From Flavobacteriia bacterium (GTDB lineage Bacteria > Bacteroidota > Bacteroidia > Flavobacteriales_D > Crocinitomicaceae), in contig CANFHU010000021.1 of NCBI GenBank assembly GCA_947446925.1, forward strand, positions 1 through 46,794: a stretch of DNA of 46,794 bases, given 5' to 3'. Positions 6,572 through 14,723 of the stretch are shown here, in pieces. A program made the position numbers and the translations under genes. The first letter of the stretch is position 1, and each line of letters begins with the position of its first letter. Under the pieces are notes generated by a model that worked only from the letters and a program-made list of their open reading frames with translations, had not been told where the DNA came from and made no database searches.

Positions 6572-9013
6572 ATGGGGGAAGTTTGTTATCATTGTGGAGA
6601 TGATGTTATAGGAAAAGGATATTTGTTATTGGAGAAGCAATTTTGTTGTACTGCCTGTAGGACTGTATATCAGATTTTGCATGACAATAATATGGATGCC
6701 TATTATTCTTTGGAACAAAAACCAGGGGTTAAGCCATCCGCAAATTCGGAGAATAAGTATGCGTTTTTGGAGTTAGAATCTATTCATGCTAAATATATTC
6801 AATTTAAGGAAGGCAATTTAGAACGTATTACTTTGTTTTTACCTGCTATCCATTGTTCTTCGTGTATCTATTTACTTGAAAATATATCTAAAATTGAACC
6901 CGCAATATTAAGTTGTCAGGTGAATTTCACGAAGCGTGAAGCAGTTATAAATTTTGATTCCTCTAAATTAAAACTATCTGGTTTAGCGGGTTTATTAGAT
7001 AAAATTGGATATGCGCCAAATTTTGGTAATCGAAAAGATTCAGAGAAGAAGTTGGATAAACAATTTTTATATAAGTTAGGAATTGCAGGTTTTGCGTTTG
7101 GAAGTATCATGCTTTGGAGTTTTCCAGAATATTTAGGGATTGAAGATATGAATTCGAAGATGCGAAATTTTACTTCTTATCTTTCATTTATCGTTTCGTT
7201 ACCTGTACTTTTTTATTCCGCAAGTGAATATTTTGTTTCTGCATATAAAGCATTGCGAGCGAGAAGTTTGAATTTAGATGTGCCAATAACCATTGGAATT
7301 ATAGCATTGTATGGACAAAGTTCCTATTCTATATTTGCTGGAGAAGGTCCGGGGTATATGGATTCGTTTGCCACTTTTATTTTTTGGTTGTTGATTGGTA
7401 AGTGGTTTCAAAATAAAACCTACAAAACGCTATCGTTTGAGCGTGACTATACCTCTTATTTTCCAGTTGCGATTACAAAATTAACTGGAAATATCGAAGA
7501 AATTGTAGAAATTGAGGTGCTTAAAGAACAAGATGTCATATTCGTTCGAAACGAAGAAGTGATTCCATGTGATTGTGCATTGATATCAGAAGAAGCGCGG
7601 ATAGATTACAGTTTTGTTACCGGTGAATCTGTTCCTGTTACTAAGAAAAAAGGGGATTTTATTTACGCTGGAGGAAAATTGATAGGACAACGGGCAAAGT
7701 TTACCGTATTAAAAGCATGTAATCGTAGCCAATTGACCCAGTTATGGAACGAAGTTTCGAAAGAAGATAAAGGAAAGAATCAAAAAACGGCACAAGACAA
7801 AATTTCGTATTATTTTTTAGCGATTATTTTAGTTATTTCTTTGGGTGCAGGCATTGCTTGGGCTTTTGTGGACCCCTCTAAAATAACCCAGATTGTCGTT
7901 TCGATATTGATTGTTGCATGTCCATGTGCTTTGGCATTATCCAGTCCATTTACCTTGGGGAATGTTATCCGTGTTTTAGGTAGAAAAGGAATGTATGTGA
8001 AAAATGCAAAGGTTATTGAGCGGATGAACGAGGTTACAGATATTGTATTTGACAAGACAGGAACCTTGACCACTGGTTTATTGGATGGAATAGAATATCA
8101 AGGAATTACATTAAGTGAATTTCATAAAAACTGTATTTTGCGTGTTGCTAATTCTTCTACGCATCCACTTTCTAGAGGGATCGTTTCTTTCTTAAAAACG
8201 CAAACGGTATTAGATGGGCATGAAATGACCTATTTTGAAGAAATTTCGGGGAAAGGTATTCTAGCAATGGTGGAAGATCTTGAAATTCGTATGGGATCAC
8301 GCGCATTTGCTGATGCACCTATAGATTTAGGTTTGTCGGATGAAACAGCGGTGCATATACAGATAAATGGTATCTATTATGGAAGATTTATTTTTCATTC
8401 CGAATTAAGACCTGGCATAGCAGCAATGATAAAAGGCTTGACGAATTATCGTTTACATGTATTGTCTGGAGATAACGAAAAAGACAAAGAAGCGTTAGAA
8501 GCAATTTTTCCAAAAGGGACCAACATCTTATTTCATCAAAGTCCGGTGGATAAGTCAACTTACGTTGACAAGTTACGAGAGACGAGTTATGAGAGACGGG
8601 AGACGGGAGACGAGAGTCGAAGATCCGTCACTCTTCACTCATCACTCATCACTGTCCTAATGGTTGGGGATGGATTGAATGATGCTGGTGCATTAGGGAA
8701 ATCGGATGTGGGGATTGCGGTTTCGGAGGATATTTTTCGTTTTACGCCTTCTTCGGATGCAATTTTGGAAGCATCGACTTTACGTATGTTGCCACAGTTT
8801 TTAAGAATATCACGTTATGCTAAAACGGTATTGAAAACCTGTTTGGCCTTTTCTGTTTCTTACAATGTTATTGGATTGAGCATAGCCATTTCGGGGCAGA
8901 TGTCACCGTTAGTAGCAGCGATTTTAATGCCGATAAGTTCGATTACGGTGGTGTTTTTGAGTACGTTTATGGTGATGCGGAAGGCCCTTCGAGAGCCTCA
9001 GGGGCCTAATTGA
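6572..9013 (+). CDS. ccoI: CcoI/CopA-type copper-transporting P1B ATPase
   Basis: An 813-residue copper pump of the inner membrane. The N-terminus holds a cysteine-rich metal-binding domain (C5, C8, C25, C26, C29), as in ATPases linked to cbb3 oxidase. A heavy-metal-associated domain follows with C95 and C98 in HCSSC. Then come the actuator TGES (350-353), the channel CPC (450-452), the phosphorylated D494 in DKTGTLT, HP at 531-532 and GDGLND at 699-704. The first domain and the nearby cco genes suggest it supplies Cu to the oxidase, although it is not in the same operon. Residues 670-693 are an insertion made of repeat DNA (8579-8650), directly before the conserved VLMVGDGLND strand. The last residues, ALREPQGPN, are also encoded by a repeat. 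Confidence 0.92.
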   Translation: MGEVCYHCGDDVIGKGYLLLEKQFCCTACRTVYQILHDNNMDAYYSLEQKPGVKPSANSENKYAFLELESIHAKYIQFKEGNLERITLFLPAIHCSSCIYLLENISKIEPAILSCQVNFTKREAVINFDSSKLKLSGLAGLLDKIGYAPNFGNRKDSEKKLDKQFLYKLGIAGFAFGSIMLWSFPEYLGIEDMNSKMRNFTSYLSFIVSLPVLFYSASEYFVSAYKALRARSLNLDVPITIGIIALYGQSSYSIFAGEGPGYMDSFATFIFWLLIGKWFQNKTYKTLSFERDYTSYFPVAITKLTGNIEEIVEIEVLKEQDVIFVRNEEVIPCDCALISEEARIDYSFVTGESVPVTKKKGDFIYAGGKLIGQRAKFTVLKACNRSQLTQLWNEVSKEDKGKNQKTAQDKISYYFLAIILVISLGAGIAWAFVDPSKITQIVVSILIVACPCALALSSPFTLGNVIRVLGRKGMYVKNAKVIERMNEVTDIVFDKTGTLTTGLLDGIEYQGITLSEFHKNCILRVANSSTHPLSRGIVSFLKTQTVLDGHEMTYFEEISGKGILAMVEDLEIRMGSRAFADAPIDLGLSDETAVHIQINGIYYGRFIFHSELRPGIAAMIKGLTNYRLHVLSGDNEKDKEALEAIFPKGTNILFHQSPVDKSTYVDKLRETSYERRETGDESRRSVTLHSSLITVLMVGDGLNDAGALGKSDVGIAVSEDIFRFTPSSDAILEASTLRMLPQFLRISRYAKTVLKTCLAFSVSYNVIGLSIAISGQMSPLVAAILMPISSITVVFLSTFMVMRKALREPQGPN
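8575..8652. repeat. GACGAG/GTGACG-type repeat inside the copper ATPase gene
   Basis: The left half is GA-rich with tandem GAGACGG units. The right half is CT-rich, with TCACTCATCAC units, and is related to the complement of the GTGATGAGTG-type repeats near 22.4 kb. It is in frame and adds about 24 residues to the phosphorylation domain. Confidence 0.85.
8982..9007. repeat. CCTTCGAGAGCCTCAGGGG unit at the ATPase 3' end
   Basis: A member of the CCTTCGACAGGCTCAGGG family with arms AGGCCC and GGGCCT. It supplies the last codons of the copper ATPase and ends just before its stop. Confidence 0.7.
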
Positions 9014-9117
9014 AGATTAGTTGACATTATTAACCATTAAGAATTTAAGTGCTAAGTTTAGTTTGAAGATTATTAAGAGACCTTTGGTCTTGAGTGGGTG
9101 GTTAGATTAATAGACAT

Positions 9118-9148
9118 AAAAAAAGCCGCTCAAAGTAGAACAGCTTTT
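9118..9148 (-). terminator. Intrinsic terminator of the barrel protein gene
   Basis: On the minus strand AGCTGTTC / GAGCGGCT pairs over 8 bp (two G-U pairs) around a 6-nt loop and is followed by seven T. It lies 36 nt past the stop of the 9184-10059 gene. Confidence 0.75.
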
Positions 9149-9183
9149 ATTTTATGGTGAAATTTGAAAGGTAATCATCATAA

Positions 9184-10059
9184 TTAATTGATTAATAATG
9201 ACATTCCGAATGTTAACGGAAATACATCACTAGTTTTATTTGTTTTGAAAAGTGGTGTTAACGCATAATTTGCAAAGAAACCAATGTCTTTATAGCCAAA
9301 TCGAACGGTTGCATCTAATTTATATTGATTTAAAGCATAGTCACCTGTGAATTTTTGAACACTTTTAATGTGGTCAGTGTGTATTTTTTGAATTAATTTA
9401 GATTCAATTAAGAAACTTCCTATAACGCCTACTTGTAAATAAGAACTCTTCGCAATTTCTTCTTTATTTCTTAATTCTAGTAATAAGGGTACTTGAAGAT
9501 AAAGTGAACGAAGTTTGTTTTTATCAAATGGGTCTTTAAAAGTTGAAGGTACTACATAAAGCGAATCGTTTAAATATGTTAGTGTCTGGTTGTTTTTGAT
9601 GGAAATAGAAGACCAATTGAAAGATAACCCAGAGGTAATTCCTACATAGTGTTTATAAATAGGAAGTCTTCGATTGAAAAAGTTAGCCGTAAGAAAGAAT
9701 GATTTTCCCGGATCATTTTGCAAATAATTATTTGTCGTAAAAGTGGTAGTCCCATTTTTGTTTAATAATGTTGTAAATCCGAAATCTAAACCTCTTAATT
9801 TACTCCTATATTTATTTTTTTCTTTACATTCTTCACATTCTTCGTCTATTTTCTTTTTTGTAGCGGTAGTGTCTTTTTTTGTAGCGGTAGTGTCTTTGCT
9901 GTCAAATGTAATTTGTGTTACCTCGTTGTTTTTTGTGTAAATTTTTACAATTTTCTTACCGAGGTTTAATTTTGCAGTATCTAGTTCATCTTTTGATTGC
10001 CCGAAGGACATGAAACCTAATGAAAGGATGAGGGATGAGGTTAAGATTATTTTTTTCAT
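9184..10059 (-). CDS. Outer-membrane beta-barrel protein (PorT-like)
   Basis: A 291-residue exported protein. Signal peptide MKKIILTSSLILSLGFMSFG, mature N-terminus QSKDELD. Residues about 56-70 contain a tandem repeat of DTTATKK, then a cysteine pair in EECEECKEK. The rest alternates hydrophobic and polar residues in strands, for example YVGITSGLSFNW and DIGFFANYALTPLFK, as in the OMP_b-brl_2 type of small Bacteroidota barrels. It is divergent from an ECF sigma/anti-sigma pair, a common arrangement when the sigma factor controls the envelope protein. No ligand can be inferred. It has its own terminator. Confidence 0.8.
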   Translation of the reverse strand: MKKIILTSSLILSLGFMSFGQSKDELDTAKLNLGKKIVKIYTKNNEVTQITFDSKDTTATKKDTTATKKKIDEECEECKEKNKYRSKLRGLDFGFTTLLNKNGTTTFTTNNYLQNDPGKSFFLTANFFNRRLPIYKHYVGITSGLSFNWSSISIKNNQTLTYLNDSLYVVPSTFKDPFDKNKLRSLYLQVPLLLELRNKEEIAKSSYLQVGVIGSFLIESKLIQKIHTDHIKSVQKFTGDYALNQYKLDATVRFGYKDIGFFANYALTPLFKTNKTSDVFPLTFGMSLLIN

Positions 10060-10154
10060 ATTTAATACGTTTAGTTTTTATGTGTTTTTCAGTAAGACAT
10101 TCTGGATTCAAAAAAGTTACAGGAGCGATGATTTTTTAATTCAAATAGTATAAG

Positions 10155-10248
10155 TTAGTAGCGCAGAGTTTTTGGGAGAAATGCACTCTTCTCACTCGAA
10201 AACGCAAGAGCGTCCAAAAAAAACTCAAAAAAATCGCTGCGCTAATAA
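10155..10248. repeat. Long imperfect inverted element
   Basis: Outer arms TTAGTAGCGCAG (10155-10166) and CTGCGCTAATAA (10237-10248) enclose secondary arms GAGTTTTTGGG...TCCAAAAAAAACTC. The whole could fold as one extended hairpin of about 94 nt. It fills most of the spacer between the divergent barrel gene and sigma gene (10060-10371). It may be an intergenic repeat unit or a small structured RNA; no second copy is seen in the window. Confidence 0.6.
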
Positions 10249-10343
10249 ATGTAAACCACTTTTTTTGCAATGAATTTGTTGATAGTGTCGTACCTTCAAT
10301 TCTATCCAAAATTATTTTTTTTTAAACTGTAACTTTTTACCCT

Positions 10344-10351
10344 TAGTTTTG
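10344..10351 (+). promoter_or_regulatory. Putative -7 box of the sigma/anti-sigma operon
   Basis: TAGTTTTG matches TAnnTTTG and lies 20 nt before the GTG start of the sigma factor gene. Confidence 0.45.
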
Positions 10352-10371
10352 TCTTACACTAAAATCAATCA

Positions 10372-10857
10372 GTGAACGCACGCGCATACAACCAATTAGT
10401 AGATACATACGCAGACAATGTGTATCGCTTTGCGTTGAAGCATTTGAAGAATGAAATGGATGCAAAGGACATTGTTCAGTCGACCTATTTAAAAATGTGG
10501 GATAAGCATGAGTCGGTAGAACTTGCAAAGGGTAAGTCTTATTTGTTTACAACTGCCTATCATTTGATTTTAGATTTTTTGAAAACTGGGAAACGTTTTC
10601 AAGGAGAAGAAGCAATCATTGAAGTGCAAAATGAAGACAATCCTTCTGATTTTGATTTATCGGAGACCTTGAATTGGGCTTTAGATAAATTGCCTGAGAT
10701 ACAAAAGACGGTTGTACTTCTAAGAGATTATGAAGGATATAGTTACGATGAGATTGCAGAAATTGCTGGAATTTCTGAATCGCAAGTGAAAGTGTATATT
10801 TTTAGAGCGAGAAAGACCTTGAAATCGATATTAATTGAAAAAGAGTTGGTCGTATGA
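10372..10857 (+). CDS. ECF RNA polymerase sigma factor
   Basis: A 161-residue extracytoplasmic-function sigma-70 factor. Region 2 is visible at residues 4-70 (YADNVYRFALKHLKNEMDAKDIVQSTYLKMWD) in the form typical for -10 recognition. Region 4 is at about 105-155, with LPEIQKTVVLLRDYEGYSYDEIAEIAG and a recognition helix SESQVKVYIFRARKTL. The start is GTG 10372, since no ATG lies in a suitable place. The stop overlaps the ATG of the anti-sigma-like gene by 4 bp, so translation is coupled. The divergent barrel protein is a plausible target. The inducing signal is unknown. Confidence 0.92.
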   Translation: MNARAYNQLVDTYADNVYRFALKHLKNEMDAKDIVQSTYLKMWDKHESVELAKGKSYLFTTAYHLILDFLKTGKRFQGEEAIIEVQNEDNPSDFDLSETLNWALDKLPEIQKTVVLLRDYEGYSYDEIAEIAGISESQVKVYIFRARKTLKSILIEKELVV

Positions 10858-11822
10858 GAAAATTTAATTTGACAAATTACGAGTCCTACTATATTGATTA
10901 TTTAGAAGGAAACTTATCGGAAGGGGATAGAAACGCTTTTGAATTCTTTTTGAATGAATATCCAGCATTACAATTAGAAGGTGAACTTCCTGTTTTTACC
11001 ATAAATGCGGATGAACATCTTTCCAACGACTTTGTTAATCATTTACGTGTCTTTGATGAAAAGGAAAAAGTGACTGAAATTACCATTGATGGTTTTTTAA
11101 TTGCGTCGACTGAAGGAATACTATCTACAGTAAAACAGCAGGAATTACATGCTTATTTACTAAAGAATCCGAGTCATTTGGATTCGTTAGGCATGTATCA
11201 CAAGACAAAATTAACACCGGATTTAGAAATCACGTATCCTAATAAGCAAGGTTTAAGCAAGGGGAATACACGACGTTTACTTTTTGGGATTGTTTCTGGA
11301 GTTGCGGCAGTTTTTGTTGGAGTAATATTATTGTTTCCCTCGCAGGAAATGGTTTATCATCAAGCGAATAAGCAACATTTAAAATCGAACACGAACAAAC
11401 ATTCTCAAGCGATTAAAACGAAACCGACATCACCAAATGAATTCTTATTCGGTGGAATGGAAATACCTGTACTATCTTCCACTAATCAAACAACAAGTAA
11501 AACAGCGTTAGCACAACAACAGGTTGATTCTGATACTAATTTGCTTATTGTTCAACAAGAATTGCTAACTATCGAAGAACCGAATAAATTACAAAATATC
11601 TCTAAAACTATCGAAGTTGAGAATACAGAATATGTTGCTTTTTCAGAAATGAAAAGTCCAGTGGAACCAATATTTCGATTTGCTTTAAAGAAGTTTAGAG
11701 ATAAGATTGATATTCGATATGCAAAAGCTACAGAAACCAAACAAGGTGGTTTTTATTTGAAGTTGTGGAATTTTGAGGTTTCTAGAAAGGTGAGTGCTAC
11801 TGGTGATTTGGCAGTTAAGTAA
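10854..11822 (+). CDS. Anti-sigma-factor-like membrane protein
   Basis: A 322-residue protein coupled to the ECF sigma gene. The cytosolic N-terminal part begins NYESYYIDYLEGNLSEGDR, a layout common in Bacteroidota anti-sigma proteins. One transmembrane helix lies at about 142-161 (LLFGIVSGVAAVFVGVILLF). The periplasmic part is polar and rich in Gln, Thr and Lys, with a C-terminal basic segment SPVEPIFRFALKKFRDKID. Such proteins hold the sigma factor at the membrane until an envelope signal releases it. I see no zinc-binding HxxxCxxC motif, so it is not a classical ZAS-type anti-sigma. The role is inferred mainly from position and topology. Confidence 0.75.
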   Translation: MRKFNLTNYESYYIDYLEGNLSEGDRNAFEFFLNEYPALQLEGELPVFTINADEHLSNDFVNHLRVFDEKEKVTEITIDGFLIASTEGILSTVKQQELHAYLLKNPSHLDSLGMYHKTKLTPDLEITYPNKQGLSKGNTRRLLFGIVSGVAAVFVGVILLFPSQEMVYHQANKQHLKSNTNKHSQAIKTKPTSPNEFLFGGMEIPVLSSTNQTTSKTALAQQQVDSDTNLLIVQQELLTIEEPNKLQNISKTIEVENTEYVAFSEMKSPVEPIFRFALKKFRDKIDIRYAKATETKQGGFYLKLWNFEVSRKVSATGDLAVK

Positions 11823-11875
11823 TTTGAAAATTTGAAGATTAGTTGATTTGAAAATGTATTAATGTGTAAATTTCC

Positions 11876-11940
11876 TTCACTTCGTCACTTCGTCACTTCG
11901 TCACACGTCACACGTCACACGTCACTTCTTCTCACACTTC
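11876..11940. repeat. Tandem CGTCACTT / CACACGTCA repeats at the safE 3' end
   Basis: Three tandem CACTTCGT units are followed by three CACACGT units. On the minus strand these read GTGACGAA and GTGACGT. The stop codon of safE (11922-11924) is the TGA inside AAGTGACG, so the repeat sets the end of the protein. Confidence 0.9.
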
Positions 11941-12662
11941 GTGTACTTATGGCAACAATCCATGACCACTTCTTTTTTCTCTTCGGAGAAAGATACTTTA
12001 GGACTTATGTATGGAATGTTTAAGTTCATACCGCGAAGAACGATAAGTAGACCTACCACAGTAATGAGGTAAGGCAAGTAGCGATTAATTTTACTTCGAA
12101 TAGGATTTCCAAGTTGTTGCGCGAAAAGACTGAAGGCAACTAATCCAGGGAGAGTTCCTAAGCCAAAAGCGAGCATACTCGTAGCAGATAGGAGGGGAGT
12201 TCCCAAAACAACTGCAGTAATTAATGCTGTATAGACCATGCCACAAGGGAGTAGTCCGTTTAAAACACCTAGTAAGAACAATTTTACAGGACTTTCCGAA
12301 CGCATGATTTTACCCATAGAGCGAGATAGGAGTGACGTGTGACGAAGTGACGAAGTAAAAGGATTTTTGAAGAAAGTTAATTTATTTCTCCATGCATAGA
12401 TGATAATACCGATTCCAGCGATGATACTGATTGCTTGTAGAACTCCGAATAATTTAATACCCATTCCAATATATCCTACGATATATCCAAGGATTGCATA
12501 AACTAAAACCCTACCTAGATGGTATTGCAAAATACCAAAAAGCATTGCAGATTTGGAAGAACGATTTAAGGGTATTGCTAAAGCAATAGGTCCACACATT
12601 CCTAAACAATGTAAGTTTGAAATGACACCAAGAATAAATGCAGGTATGAAAATCGTTTCCAT
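11922..12662 (-). CDS. SafE/TauE- or DsbD-like membrane protein of the cco cluster
   Basis: A 246-residue protein with about six membrane helices, of the group annotated sulfite exporter TauE/SafE or DsbD_2. The N-terminal motif NLHCLGMCGPIALAIP, with cysteines in HCxGMCGP, and LNGLLPCGMVYTAL are typical. In Bacteroidota it regularly ends the cbb3 oxidase cluster and is thought to serve metal or cytochrome assembly; its biochemistry is not settled. It lies 6 nt after ccoH. The C-terminus carries CCHKYTKCEKK, a possible metal-binding tail. A 27-bp GTGACG repeat (12329-12355) inserts about ten residues (TSSLRHTSLL) in a loop before MGKIMRSESPVK. The stop codon also lies in a repeat. Confidence 0.85.
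   Translation of the reverse strand: METIFIPAFILGVISNLHCLGMCGPIALAIPLNRSSKSAMLFGILQYHLGRVLVYAILGYIVGYIGMGIKLFGVLQAISIIAGIGIIIYAWRNKLTFFKNPFTSSLRHTSLLSRSMGKIMRSESPVKLFLLGVLNGLLPCGMVYTALITAVVLGTPLLSATSMLAFGLGTLPGLVAFSLFAQQLGNPIRSKINRYLPYLITVVGLLIVLRGMNLNIPYISPKVSFSEEKKEVVMDCCHKYTKCEKK
12329..12355. repeat. GTGACG-type repeat inside the safE coding sequence
   Basis: AGTGACGTGTGACGAAGTGA and following bases match the tandem repeat at the 3' end of the same gene. It is in frame and falls in a loop between membrane helices. Confidence 0.85.
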
Positions 12663-12668
12663 GGTTTA

Positions 12669-13094
12669 TTATTTAAGCATGATTTCCTCTTTTTGAAGGA
12701 ACTTTTTGTTTTCTATTTGATAATGAATGTTGATGAGGTATAGCCCTTTTTGTAATTTGTTCTTTTCTACCATCATTGTTTTTGTTCCTACTTCTGCAAA
12801 CAATTGGTCCCCTTTTTTATCGTTCGGTTTGAAGAATTCAACAGACACCGTATCGATTTTTTCTTTCACAGGGAACTGCAGTATTATAAAGTCTTTGTTT
12901 TCTGAAACTTTCACTTTTTCTTTTGCATCATTCGCATTGCGTTGCGCTTGAATTTCTTGTTCGTAGGCGATTTCTTTTTTGTAGTAGTCTTCGCTTTCTA
13001 AATCTGTATTTTTTGACATTAGCGTGAAAACCATCCATAGGATGAAAGTCATAAATGATGCCATAAAAATGATAATTCCTTTTCCCCAATTCAT
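12669..13094 (-). CDS. ccoH: CcoH/FixH-family cbb3 oxidase assembly protein
   Basis: A 141-residue protein with one N-terminal membrane anchor (residues about 6-27, GIIIFMASFMTFILWMVFTL). SEDYYKKEIAYEQEIQAQRNA follows, the characteristic FixH segment, and then a beta-rich periplasmic domain. FixH/CcoH proteins act in the assembly or stability of cbb3 cytochrome oxidase. It lies between ccoG and safE in the expected order. The gap to ccoG is 145 nt and contains an intergenic repeat. Confidence 0.88.
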   Translation of the reverse strand: MNWGKGIIIFMASFMTFILWMVFTLMSKNTDLESEDYYKKEIAYEQEIQAQRNANDAKEKVKVSENKDFIILQFPVKEKIDTVSVEFFKPNDKKGDQLFAEVGTKTMMVEKNKLQKGLYLINIHYQIENKKFLQKEEIMLK

Positions 13095-13205
13095 AGTTGT
13101 TTAAGATTTTTAAGATTTTCCTCCCTTGAGAAGAGAAAGTTCTACTTTCGAAGAACGAACGATAGAGCTGTGAGGATTAAGGAGGGTGACCAATTTATCA
13201 CCTCC

Positions 13206-13230
13206 CTCAATCCCTCCTCAAGGAGGGAGG
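13206..13230. repeat. Intact CCCTCCT/AGGAGGG hairpin
   Basis: The arms at 13212-13218 and 13221-13227 are separated by CA. This is the uninterrupted form of the element at 2586-2631. It lies between ccoG and ccoH. Confidence 0.75.
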
Positions 13231-13239
13231 ATGAATATT

Positions 13240-14637
13240 CTACATTAATGGTCCTAGAAATTTCACTTTGACGCGTTGAATTTCTTTCCCGTTTCCTAAG
13301 ATAATAATTGTACTTATTTTTTTTCCGTTTTCCATTGCCCCATACGGGTATTTGACAATAAATCGATCTTTTAAATGTGCTTCTTTTTTTAAGTGAAGAT
13401 TATGTACCACTAACTCTATTTTACCGATGTTGTCGTCTAATTTTAAATTGATTTTATAATTTTTCCGTGTTTTATTGGAAAGGTTCATTTCAAAAATATT
13501 GCTGATATAGCCAGAATTATTTGTTTGGTATGTAGTTCCACGTTGTCTGAAAATAGTTGCTTGAAAATCTTTTCGAGTGAGTAACAAGGAAACAAAAACA
13601 CCTAAAATTAGTACTAATAATGCTGTATATGCTTTCACTCGTTTTGTCCATTCAAAGCGGGTTCCATTTTTGATCCCATTTTCAGAAACAAAACGAATCA
13701 ATCCCTTTGGTTGTCCTACGCTTTCCATGATGGTGTCGCATTCGTCGATGCAGGCAGTACAATTGACACATTCTAATTGTGTACCATTTCGAATATCGAT
13801 ACCAGTAGGGCATACATGGACACATAATTTACAATCGATACAATCTCCTTTACCAGCAACTTTTCGGTCTTCTCCTTTTTTTATTTTTGCTCGGTCTTCC
13901 CCGCGTTTATGGTCGTAAGCAACTACCATCGTATTTGGGTCAAGAAGTACCCCTTGGAGTCTACCATACGGACAAATGGTTGTACATACTTGTTCTCTTA
14001 ATCTGGAGAAAACAAAATAAAATACCGTAGTAAATACTGCAATTCCGATAAATCCACCTACATGTTCGGAGAATTTTCCAGTTTGAATATTCCAAAGCGT
14101 ATCTGCGCTGATAATATAGGCAAGAAACGTATTCGCAATTAGAAAAGAGATACCCCAAAAAATAGCATGTTTTAAGGTGCGTTTAACTATTTTTTCGCGT
14201 GTCCAAGGTGCTGCGGCTAATTTTCGTTGGTGGGTATAATCGCCTTCAATCCAATATTCGATGCGTCTAAAAATCATCTCCATGAAAATGGTTTGTGGAC
14301 ATACCCATCCACAGAAAATTCTACCATAAATGATGGTGAATAATATGATGCCTACAACTCCTAGTATGGTTGCAATTGCAAAAAGATAAAAGTCTTGTGG
14401 CCAGAAAATTTTACCAAAAAGAATGAATTTTCGCTCTAAAACATTGAGTAAGAAAAATGGTTCTCCATTGAGTTTGATGTGAGGCAGGGTAAATAATACG
14501 AGTAATAATAAATAACTCGTTATCTTTCTATAATTATAAAATTTCCCTTTAGGTCTTTTCGGGAAAACCCAAATTCGTTTTCCTTTTTCATCAATGGTTG
14601 CCACTGAATCTCTGTATGTTCCTTCTGCATCTTCCAT
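13240..14637 (-). CDS. ccoG: Cytochrome c oxidase accessory protein CcoG
   Basis: A 465-residue membrane-bound ferredoxin-like protein (FixG/RdxA family) needed for copper handling during cbb3 oxidase assembly. It has about five membrane helices. CGWVCPQTIF (C109, C113) and CTTICPYGR lie between helices, as in the NapH/CcoG families. Two [4Fe-4S] motifs follow: C266, C269, C272, C276 and C290, C293, C296, C300. The C-terminal 150 residues form the periplasmic FixG Ig-like domain after a last helix near 337-355. The start MEDAEGTYRDSVATIDEKGKR matches the family. It is separated from ccoP by a palindromic repeat of about 80 nt. Confidence 0.95.
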   Translation of the reverse strand: MEDAEGTYRDSVATIDEKGKRIWVFPKRPKGKFYNYRKITSYLLLLVLFTLPHIKLNGEPFFLLNVLERKFILFGKIFWPQDFYLFAIATILGVVGIILFTIIYGRIFCGWVCPQTIFMEMIFRRIEYWIEGDYTHQRKLAAAPWTREKIVKRTLKHAIFWGISFLIANTFLAYIISADTLWNIQTGKFSEHVGGFIGIAVFTTVFYFVFSRLREQVCTTICPYGRLQGVLLDPNTMVVAYDHKRGEDRAKIKKGEDRKVAGKGDCIDCKLCVHVCPTGIDIRNGTQLECVNCTACIDECDTIMESVGQPKGLIRFVSENGIKNGTRFEWTKRVKAYTALLVLILGVFVSLLLTRKDFQATIFRQRGTTYQTNNSGYISNIFEMNLSNKTRKNYKINLKLDDNIGKIELVVHNLHLKKEAHLKDRFIVKYPYGAMENGKKISTIIILGNGKEIQRVKVKFLGPLM

Positions 14638-14639
14638 TT

Positions 14640-14723
14640 GAGTTACGAGTTACGAGTTACGAGAGACGAGATGCGAAGTGACGTTTCATTTCGTCACTCC
14701 GTTACTCGTTGCTTCATCACTCC
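14640..14723. repeat. Palindromic GTTACGAG/AGTGACG element between ccoG and ccoP
   Basis: Three tandem GAGTTAC units, then GAGACGAG and AGTGACG. After the short spacer TTTCATTT come CGTCACT and GTTACTCGT in inverted order. The stop of ccoP (14717-14719) lies in the right-hand arm. It fills the whole spacer. Confidence 0.88.
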
